Source of the DNA: Shinella zoogloeoides | GTDB taxonomy: Bacteria > Pseudomonadota > Alphaproteobacteria > Rhizobiales > Rhizobiaceae | Length of the DNA: 64,000 bases | Direction of reading: 5' to 3' | Assembly (NCBI RefSeq): GCF_022682305.1 | Contig: NZ_CP093528.1 | Coordinates: forward strand, 1-64,000 | In this document: positions 58,168 to 64,000 of the stretch, piece by piece | Layout of the letters: every line of letters begins with the position of its first letter | How positions within the stretch are numbered: the stretch's first letter is position 1 | Program-made: the position numbers and the translations under genes | The notes under the pieces: model-generated | What the model was told of the DNA's origin: nothing | Database searches by the model: none | What the model saw: the letters and a program-made list of their open reading frames with translations, nothing else

Positions 58168-59121
58168 TTACTTGTCGCGCCGCTTGCCCATTTCGTCGAC
58201 GGTGATGAAGCCGTCGCCGTTGCGGTCGCGCTTCTTGAACATCGCGATGGCGGCCGTTTCCATCTCGGCCTTGTTAAGTGTGCCGTTCCTGTCGGCATCG
58301 GCGCGTTCGAACATGCGCAGGCCCATGCGGTCCAGGCGCGCCTCGCGAAGCGCTGCCCGGGCGGCGTCCCTTGCCTCGCCCTCGGTCGCCTTGACCGCGC
58401 GGAAGGCCTTGCGGGCCTCCCGGAAGGCCTCGCGCTTGGCGTCGACCTCCGCCTTCGTCACCTCCCCGTTCCTGTCCGTGTCGAAGCGCTGGAAAGCCCG
58501 GTTGGCGCGGGCGAGCATCTCGCTTTGCGAGACCTTGCCGTCCTTGTCGGTGTCGAGCCGGTTCAGCATGCGTTCGGCGCGCTGTTCACCGCCCTTGCCA
58601 TGGTGCCACTTGCCTTTGCCGGGACGGGCATCCGCCGTGTCGAGCACGCCGTCCCTGTTGCTGTCGCGGCGCTCGAATATCTTCTCCGCCGAGGCGAGCA
58701 CTTCGGCTTCGGAAAGTGCGCCGTTCTTGTCGGTATCGGCCTTTTCGAACATCTTGCCGGCACCCGGCAGCATATAGGGGCCACCGGCGCGCAGCGCCTC
58801 GCGAGCCTTGCCCTTGTCCGCCTCGGTGGCGTTGCGAACGGCCTTGCGGGCATCCTTGAAGGCTGCGTGGCGCGCCTTGATCTCGTCCTTCGTCACCTGG
58901 CCGTTGCCGTCGGCATCGAAGGCCTTGAAGGCGGCGGCGGCATTCGTCTTGAATTCGTCGAGCGAGACCTTGCCGTTCTTGTCGGCGTCGAGGCGCTCGA
59001 TCATCGCGGCATGGCGCTGGTGGTGCTTGCCCTCGCCCTTGGCGGCGAAAGCGGGCGCACTGGCCCCCGAAAGAAGAAGGCCGGCGGCGACAGCGCCGAG
59101 AAGGAGTTCCTTTTTAGCCAT
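58168..59121 (-). CDS. Secreted protein with eight EF-hand calcium-binding motifs
   Basis: A 317-aa exported protein. A signal peptide (ELLLGAVAAGLLLSGASAPAFA) is followed by eight EF-hand loops of the form DxDxNGxxxxxE: DADKNGKVSLDE, DADGNGQVTKDE, DTDKNGALSEAE, DSNRDGVLDTAD, DTDKDGKVSQSE, DTDRNGEVTKAE, DADRNGTLNKAE and DRNGDGFITVDE. Between loops lie Lys/Arg/Ala-rich helices such as KDARKAVRNATE. It resembles bacterial calmodulin-like (CASP/EfhP-type) proteins, probably a periplasmic calcium buffer or sensor. ATG 59121 has AAAGGA upstream. Confidence 0.85.
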   Translation of the reverse strand: MAKKELLLGAVAAGLLLSGASAPAFAAKGEGKHHQRHAAMIERLDADKNGKVSLDEFKTNAAAAFKAFDADGNGQVTKDEIKARHAAFKDARKAVRNATEADKGKAREALRAGGPYMLPGAGKMFEKADTDKNGALSEAEVLASAEKIFERRDSNRDGVLDTADARPGKGKWHHGKGGEQRAERMLNRLDTDKDGKVSQSEMLARANRAFQRFDTDRNGEVTKAEVDAKREAFREARKAFRAVKATEGEARDAARAALREARLDRMGLRMFERADADRNGTLNKAEMETAAIAMFKKRDRNGDGFITVDEMGKRRDK

Positions 59122-59261
59122 GGTCGTTCCTTTCATCCATCATCGTCCCTTGAGAGGGCAGGATAGGGGGAACGCCGGCTGGCGCCAGTTACAAATTGGT
59201 AATTCAACCTTTTGACCGGAAAGGGTTTTTTCCGTGTCAGGAATGGGGCCGCGCAAACGCG

Positions 59262-59957
59262 CTAGAGAAGGGCGTTGAGGAAGCCCGTCAGGTCCGACGT
59301 CGCATAGTCGATGTGCCGGTCCTCCGCCGTGCGCTTTTCCCAGGCGTCGGTGAATTCGTGGCTGGCATCGCGCGGGGTGAGCAGCACGGTCTTCATGCCG
59401 AGGGTCTTCGGCACGACGAGGTTGCGCGGCAGATCCTCGAACATCACCGCATGGGTAGTGTCGACCCGGTGCAGCGCCATGAACTTGTCATAGGTCGCGC
59501 CGGCCGGCTTCGGCACATATTCCGCCGCCACGATATCGAAGACATCGTCGAAATGGTGGAAGATGCCGAGCGCCTTGGCCGCCATCTCGGCATGCTTCAC
59601 GCTGCCGTTGGTGAAGATGAACTTGCGGCCGGGCAGCGCCTGGATCGCCTCGCCGAGCGGCAGGTCCGGCGACAGCACGCCGTAATTGATCGAATGCGCC
59701 TTTTCCAGAAAGTCGGACGGGTCGATGTCGTGGTGGATCATCAGCCCCTTCAGCGTGGTGCCGTGATCGAGATAATACCGCTTCTGCAGGGCGCGCGCAT
59801 CCTCGCGCGTGAGGTCGAGCAGGGCCGAGACATAGGCCGTCATGTTCTGGTCGATCTGGGCGAAGAGATCGACGTGATGCGGATACAGCGTGTTGTCGAG
59901 GTCGAAGACCCAGTCACGCACATGGGAAAAGTCGGCTTTGTTCGGAAGATCGCTCAT
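59262..59957 (-). CDS. HAD-superfamily pyrimidine 5'-nucleotidase
   Basis: A 231-aa HAD phosphatase of the pyrimidine 5'-nucleotidase (Ppn/SDT1-like) subgroup. Motif I VFDLDNTLYPHHVDLFAQ, motif II KFIFTNGSVKHAEMAAKALG, a cap with RYYLDHGTTLKGLM, and a C-terminal VMFEDLPRNLVVPKTLGMKT (motif IV). The subgroup dephosphorylates UMP, CMP or similar, but activity on this one is not proven. ATG 59957 is chosen; the frame stays open to 60026. Confidence 0.9.
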   Translation of the reverse strand: MSDLPNKADFSHVRDWVFDLDNTLYPHHVDLFAQIDQNMTAYVSALLDLTREDARALQKRYYLDHGTTLKGLMIHHDIDPSDFLEKAHSINYGVLSPDLPLGEAIQALPGRKFIFTNGSVKHAEMAAKALGIFHHFDDVFDIVAAEYVPKPAGATYDKFMALHRVDTTHAVMFEDLPRNLVVPKTLGMKTVLLTPRDASHEFTDAWEKRTAEDRHIDYATSDLTGFLNALL

Positions 59958-60067
59958 GGCCCGTCTTATGGCATGGCGCATGGCCGAGGGAAACGGAATT
60001 TTCCGTCGGTGCGTTTCCCTCCGCAAAACCGCTATGCACCTTGCCGGAAATGCGTTAGCGGGCTGGC

Positions 60068-60985
60068 ATGGAAATCTGGATCATCATCACCATCGCCGCG
60101 GCCTTTCTCCAGAATGTCCGCTCCGCCATGCAGAAGCACCTGAAAGGCCGCATGGGCACGACGGGCGCGACCTTCGTGCGCTTCGGCTTCGGCATGCCCT
60201 TCGCGCTCGCCTACATGGCGATCCTCGCCTTCGTGCTGGCAAGGCCCCTGCCGGTGCCGAACGGCACGTTCTTCCTCTGGGCGGTCGTCGGCGGCGTCGC
60301 GCAGATCGCGGCCACCTTCCTGCTCGTCTACCTGTTCTCCTTCCGCAATTTCGCGGTCGGCACGGCCTATTCGCGCACGGAGCCGGCACAGGCCGCGCTC
60401 TTCGGCCTCGTGTTCCTCGGCGAGCGCGCATCGGCGGGCACGCTTGTCGCCATCGCGGTCTCCGTCGTCGGGGTCATGGTGATCTCGGTGGCGCGCAGCG
60501 TGGTGTCCGTCCGCTCGCTCTTCACCTCGGTCCTCACGCGCACGGCCGGCATCGGCCTCATGTCCGGCACGTTCTTCGGGATTTCCGCCGTCGCCTATCG
60601 CTCGGCCTCCCTGGCGCTGGCCCCGAGCCTGCCCGCGCCGGACTATGCGGTGCAGGCGAGCTACACGCTCGTCTTCGTCATCGTGCTGCAGACGGTGCTG
60701 ATGCTCGGCTGGATCCTGGCGCGCGAGCGCGACGAGCTGCCGCGCATCGCGGCGGCGTGGCGGCCGGCGCTGCTCGTCGGCTTTGTCGGCGCGACGGCGT
60801 CCTTCGGCTGGTTCATGGCCATGACATTGCAGCAGGCGGCGGTGGTGAAGGCGCTGGCGCAGGTGGAGATGCTCTTCACCTTCGCCTCCACCGTCTTCAT
60901 CTTCAAGGAGCGCATCAACCGGCTGGAAGTCCTCGGCTGCGCGCTAATCGTGGTCGGCGTGCTCGCGCTCCTCGCCTACGGCTGA
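60068..60985 (+). CDS. DMT superfamily (EamA-type) transporter
   Basis: A 305-aa inner-membrane protein with about ten hydrophobic segments arranged as two EamA repeats. Characteristic parts are the N-terminal IWIIITIAAAFLQNVRSAMQ, the repeat junction YSRTEPAQAALFGLVFLGE and the second-half QVEMLFTFASTVFIFKERIN. Substrates of EamA proteins range from amino acids to metabolites; this one cannot be assigned. It converges on argB with a 13-base gap. Confidence 0.88.
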   Translation: MEIWIIITIAAAFLQNVRSAMQKHLKGRMGTTGATFVRFGFGMPFALAYMAILAFVLARPLPVPNGTFFLWAVVGGVAQIAATFLLVYLFSFRNFAVGTAYSRTEPAQAALFGLVFLGERASAGTLVAIAVSVVGVMVISVARSVVSVRSLFTSVLTRTAGIGLMSGTFFGISAVAYRSASLALAPSLPAPDYAVQASYTLVFVIVLQTVLMLGWILARERDELPRIAAAWRPALLVGFVGATASFGWFMAMTLQQAAVVKALAQVEMLFTFASTVFIFKERINRLEVLGCALIVVGVLALLAYG

Positions 60986-60998
60986 GCGCGCCGCCGGA

Positions 60999-61886
60999 TC
61001 AGGGCACCAGAAGCGTGCCCGCGCCGTGCTCGGTGAAGAGTTCGAGCAGCACCGAATGGGCCGTCTTGCCGTTGAGGATGACGACGCCCTGCACGCCCGC
61101 CTTGATGGCGTCGATGCAGGTCTCGACCTTCGGGATCATGCCGCCGGAAATCGTGCCGTCCTTGATGAGCGCGCGGGCTTCGGCGACGGAAAGCTCCTTG
61201 ATGAGCTGGCCGTTCTTGTCGAGCACGCCCGGAACGTCCGTCAGGAAGAGGAGGCGCGTCGCGTTCAGCGCGCCGGCGATGGCGCCGGCGAAGGTATCGG
61301 CATTGATGTTGTAGGTATGGCCGTCGCGGCCGGGCGCGACCGGGGCAATGACCGGGATCATCTCGGATTTCGCGAGCAGGTCGATCAGCGTGCGGTCGAC
61401 CTCGACCACCTCGCCGACGAAGCCGAGGTCGAGGATGCGCTCGATATTGCTGTCCGGGTCGACAACGGTCTTCTTGGCCTTCTCGGCGAAGACCATGTTG
61501 CCGTCCTTGCCGCACAGGCCTATCGCCCATTCGCCCGTCTGGTTGATGAGCGCGACGATCTCCTTGTTGATCGAGCCGGCCAGCACCATCTCGACGATCT
61601 CGACGGTCTTCTGGTCGGTGACGCGCAGGCCCCCCTCGAACTTGGATTCGATGCCCATCTTGGTCAGCATCGCGCCGATCTGCGGGCCGCCGCCATGCAC
61701 GACGATGGGGTTGACGCCGGACTGCTTCAGAAGCGCGATGTCGCTGGCGAACGCCTTGCCCAGCTCCGCGTTGCCCATCGCATGGCCGCCGTATTTCACC
61801 ACGATGGTCTTGTTCTCGTAGCGCTGCATGTAGGGCAGGGCTTGAGCGAGAAGGCGGGCTTGGGTTTCGCTTTCGGATAGGGACAT
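60999..61886 (-). CDS. argB: Acetylglutamate kinase
   Basis: Second step of arginine synthesis: phosphorylates N-acetylglutamate. The 295-aa product has [58 protein letters not shown] and [20 protein letters not shown]. The N-terminal helix and PII-type regulatory features fit the arginine-inhibited hexameric enzyme. Start 61886 (MSLSES) gives the normal length. In rhizobia engB usually precedes argB on the same strand; here an anti-sigma gene lies between on the opposite strand. Confidence 0.96.
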   Translation of the reverse strand: MSLSESETQARLLAQALPYMQRYENKTIVVKYGGHAMGNAELGKAFASDIALLKQSGVNPIVVHGGGPQIGAMLTKMGIESKFEGGLRVTDQKTVEIVEMVLAGSINKEIVALINQTGEWAIGLCGKDGNMVFAEKAKKTVVDPDSNIERILDLGFVGEVVEVDRTLIDLLAKSEMIPVIAPVAPGRDGHTYNINADTFAGAIAGALNATRLLFLTDVPGVLDKNGQLIKELSVAEARALIKDGTISGGMIPKVETCIDAIKAGVQGVVILNGKTAHSVLLELFTEHGAGTLLVP

Positions 61887-62140
61887 GGCGGCCTCGTGGA
61901 ATTGGACGGGGGCCTGTTTAACGCATGTTTTGTGACGATGGAATGATCCGTCCGCCACATTGATGCCGGATGGAGGAAAAAGGATGCGAGGGGTCCCGGG
62001 CCGCTGGTAGGGCGGTCCTTGAGGAATAGAATGGCGCCCGACGCATTTGCACGAGTAAAAGCGTGAGGGCATGCCTATATAGGGAGAAAGCGGGGTTGCG
62101 CCCCGCGGCAATCCGTCGAACGAAGAGAGTGCGTGAACCG

Positions 62141-62719
62141 ATGACGGCGTCCGGGCGAGAGATGAGGGAACCCTGCTGCGACGAGGTGATCGCGGGCGAA
62201 TATGTGCTCGGCGCCCTGTCCGCCGAGGAGCGATGCAAGGTCGAGGCGCGGCTTGCTAAGGATCGCCAGTTCGCCGCCATGGTCAGCCGCTGGAAGGAAA
62301 ATCTCGCCACGCTCGATGACGAGCACGAGGGGCTGCATCTGCCGCCGCATCGCTATCCCGCCGGCCAGCACATTCTCACCGCCACGACGCCCGACGCCGT
62401 GCTTTCCGGCAAGGTTGCCGGCGGGTGCTGGCATTCGCTGATGCTCTGGCGCGCCCTTGCGCTGGCCTCGCTTGCCGTCGCGGCCGGCCTCTCGATGAGC
62501 GCGCTGCTCGGGCCGCGCGGCGGCGGGGAGGTGCTGGAGGTCTGGCTGACCGAGGAGGGCAAGGCGCCCGTCTCGCTCGGCGTGCTGCCGGAAGCGGGCA
62601 AGGACGGGCTGGCCGTCCCGGCGGGAATGCACGAGCGCCTCGCCGGTGGCGGGAAACTGTCCGTAAGCGTCAGGCCCTCCGGCAGGGCTTTGGAGCCGGT
62701 GGCCGCGCGGCTCGATTGA
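62141..62719 (+). CDS. RskA-like anti-sigma factor
   Basis: A probable single-pass membrane anti-ECF-sigma protein of about 192 aa. The N-terminal sigma-binding segment is [20 protein letters not shown], then [11 protein letters not shown], one membrane segment ([20 protein letters not shown], about residues 105-125), and the RskA C-terminal motif [20 protein letters not shown]. The usual residues between membrane and this motif seem absent, so the extracytoplasmic domain is short. No ECF sigma gene is in the window. Start is uncertain (62141 or 62162). Confidence 0.75.
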   Translation: MTASGREMREPCCDEVIAGEYVLGALSAEERCKVEARLAKDRQFAAMVSRWKENLATLDDEHEGLHLPPHRYPAGQHILTATTPDAVLSGKVAGGCWHSLMLWRALALASLAVAAGLSMSALLGPRGGGEVLEVWLTEEGKAPVSLGVLPEAGKDGLAVPAGMHERLAGGGKLSVSVRPSGRALEPVAARLD

Positions 62720-62746
62720 GCCTTTCCATTCTTGGTATCGGCCGGC

Positions 62747-63403
62747 CTATCTCGGCGCAATGGCCGTGAGGATGGCGCCGCGCAGCTCGTCGAGGCCGCG
62801 GCCCTTCTCTGACGAGGTGGCGAGCACGTCCGGGTAGGCGGCCGGATGCTTGGCGATCTTCTGCAGCGTTTCCTCGATAAGGCGCGGCACGCCGGCGTCC
62901 TTGATCTTGTCGGTCTTGGTCAGCACGACCTGATAGGAGACGGCCGCCTTGTCGAGCAGCGAGAAGACCTCGTCGTCGTTCTTCTTGATGCCGTGGCGGC
63001 TGTCGATCAGCACATAGACGCGCTTCAGCGTGGAGCGGCCGCGCAGATAGTCGAAGACGAGCTTCGTCCAGGCGTCGACCTGTTCCTTCGGGGCCTGCGC
63101 ATAGCCGTAGCCGGGCATGTCGACCAGCGCCATCGGTGGCAGGTCGTCTTCCGCACCGGAAAAGCCGTCCGGCACGAAGTAGTTGAGTTCCTGCGTGCGG
63201 CCGGGCGTGTTGGAGGTGCGCGCCAGGCCCTTGTGGCCGACCAGCGCGTTGATCAGCGACGATTTGCCGACATTCGAGCGGCCGGCGAATGCGATCTCCG
63301 GCGGGCCTTCCGGCGGCAGGAATTTCATGGCCGGCACGCCGCGGATGAAGATCCACGGTCTGCCGAACAGGGGCTTGTCATCCTGCGACGTCGTCTCGGT
63401 CAT
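62747..63403 (-). CDS. engB: Ribosome biogenesis GTPase EngB (YsxC/YihA)
   Basis: An essential GTPase for 50S subunit assembly. The 218-aa product has G1 [17 protein letters not shown], the G2 region [15 protein letters not shown]3 [14 protein letters not shown]4 [10 protein letters not shown] and G5 [16 protein letters not shown] 63403 (MTETTS) is selected as the family-like start. It follows yidC on the same strand, the common rhizobial rnpA-yidC-engB-argB order, though a terminator stem-loop separates them here. Confidence 0.96.
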   Translation of the reverse strand: MTETTSQDDKPLFGRPWIFIRGVPAMKFLPPEGPPEIAFAGRSNVGKSSLINALVGHKGLARTSNTPGRTQELNYFVPDGFSGAEDDLPPMALVDMPGYGYAQAPKEQVDAWTKLVFDYLRGRSTLKRVYVLIDSRHGIKKNDDEVFSLLDKAAVSYQVVLTKTDKIKDAGVPRLIEETLQKIAKHPAAYPDVLATSSEKGRGLDELRGAILTAIAPR

Positions 63404-63476
63404 TGTTGCTGCCTTTGTTGTCCGGCCTCCGGCTTCCCGGTTTTGGCCGCGAAAGTCAAGCGCGGGCGCCCGCGCC

Positions 63477-63507
63477 AAAAGAAAACCCCGGCGCAAGGCC
63501 GGGGTTT
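63477..63507 (-). terminator. Terminator between yidC and engB
   Basis: AAACCCCGGC (63483-63492) pairs with GCCGGGGTTT (63498-63507). On the minus strand it is followed by TTTTCTTTT, so it ends or attenuates the leftward yidC transcript before engB. Confidence 0.8.
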
Positions 63508-63530
63508 CGTGTCGGTCGCCTGAAGCCGCG

Positions 63531-64000
63531 TCAGGATGGCTTCGGTTTCTTGCCGAACAGGCCCTTCAGGTTGTCGAACAGTTCGATCTTCACGCCATGG
63601 CGCTTCATGATGATCGCCTGCTGGATGATCGAGAGCGTGTTGTTCCAGGCCCAGTAGATCACGAGGCCGGCCGGGAAGGTCGCCAGCATGAAGGTGAAGA
63701 CCAGCGGCATCCAGGTGAAGATCATCGCCTGGGTCGGGTCCGGCGGCGTCGGGTTCATGCGCATCTGCAGGAACATGGTGACACCCATGATCAGCGGCCA
63801 GACGCCGATCATCAGCATATGCGGCACCTCGAAGGGCAGGAGGCCGAACAGGTTGAAGATCGAGGTCGGATCGGGAGCCGAAAGGTCCTGGATCCAGCCG
63901 AAGAACGGCGCATGGCGCATTTCGATCGTGACGTAGATCACCTTGTAGAGCGCGAAGAAGACCGGGATCTGCAGGAGGATCGGCCAGCAGCCCGCCAGCG
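63531..64000 (-). CDS. yidC: Membrane protein insertase YidC (partial, C-terminal part)
   Basis: YidC inserts and folds inner-membrane proteins. Only the last ~155 residues lie in the window; the gene runs off the right edge on the minus strand. Visible are [20 protein letters not shown], the conserved [16 protein letters not shown], three further membrane segments ([20 protein letters not shown] and [20 protein letters not shown]), and the basic tail ending [11 protein letters not shown]. These match the 60KD_IMP/YidC C-terminal domain. Confidence 0.96.
   Translation of the reverse strand, partial: LAGCWPILLQIPVFFALYKVIYVTIEMRHAPFFGWIQDLSAPDPTSIFNLFGLLPFEVPHMLMIGVWPLIMGVTMFLQMRMNPTPPDPTQAMIFTWMPLVFTFMLATFPAGLVIYWAWNNTLSIIQQAIIMKRHGVKIELFDNLKGLFGKKPKPS

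Noticed and set aside
61887-62140. Small gene in the argB-anti-sigma gap
   Set aside because: Frames here are only N-terminal extensions of argB or of the anti-sigma gene, lacking start-site support or conserved features. I see nothing else in the gap.

Overview
The window is 64 kb of GC-rich core chromosome from an alphaproteobacterium of the Rhizobiaceae (Sinorhizobium/Ensifer, Rhizobium, Agrobacterium or Shinella relatives). The evidence is gene content and order: dnaA at base 1, lptC-lptA-lptB-rpoN-hpf-ptsN, olsB-maeB-mutS-glnD-murJ, trpS-usp-nfuA-tsaB-rimI-fur-olsA-miaB-phoH-ybeY-corC-lnt-phrR-metK-trmB, and def-fmt-truA with dapE-dapD. A rhizobial-type intergenic repeat is also present. 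Genus is not resolved. I saw no rRNA, tRNA, CRISPR array, insertion sequence or prophage. No gene-free stretch exceeds 300 bases; the longest are 30702-30973, 61887-62140, 8361-8611 and 49093-49342.

Layout. 1-7.1 kb: dnaA, a GNAT acetyltransferase, the leftward group rph-VOC protein-rdgB-hemW, then hrcA and grpE. 7.2-12.4 kb: leftward lptC-lptA-lptB, rpoN, hpf and ptsN, linking LPS export, sigma-54, ribosome hibernation and the nitrogen PTS. 12.5-19.5 kb: a signal peptide peptidase, ihfB, lapA, a CoxG-like protein, two RNA methyltransferase-like genes, lspA and a hybrid histidine kinase. 19.6-30.7 kb: olsB, maeB, mutS, glnD, murJ and a small M15-like peptidase. 31-46.7 kb: trpS through trmB, then a leftward hsp20-DUF1150 pair and a nucleoside hydrolase with an overlapping unknown gene. 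46.7-55.7 kb: a chemoreceptor, ribokinase, rmuC, def-fmt-truA, and the dapD-DUF805-dapE-membrane protein group. 56-64 kb: a LOG-family protein, an eight-EF-hand secreted protein, a HAD nucleotidase, a DMT transporter, argB, an orphan RskA-like anti-sigma factor, engB and the 3' end of yidC.

How the genes connect. olsB and olsA encode the two steps of ornithine lipid synthesis. lptA/B/C, lnt, lspA, murJ, dapD/dapE and the M15-like peptidase serve envelope assembly. ptsN, rpoN and glnD belong to nitrogen control. hrcA, grpE and hsp20 form a heat-shock set. nfuA and fur are iron-linked.

The most notable signals are regulatory. Upstream of hsp20 is a hairpin with the bulged-G anti-Shine-Dalgarno geometry of ROSE RNA thermometers. 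Upstream of nfuA is a near-perfect Irr (ICE) box. The fur ribosome-binding site is buried in an 8-bp hairpin. A perfect 16-bp palindrome precedes olsB. The anti-sigma factor lacks a cognate sigma gene and seems to lack an internal segment. I found no clearly undescribed multi-gene system; the window is mostly conserved housekeeping DNA.
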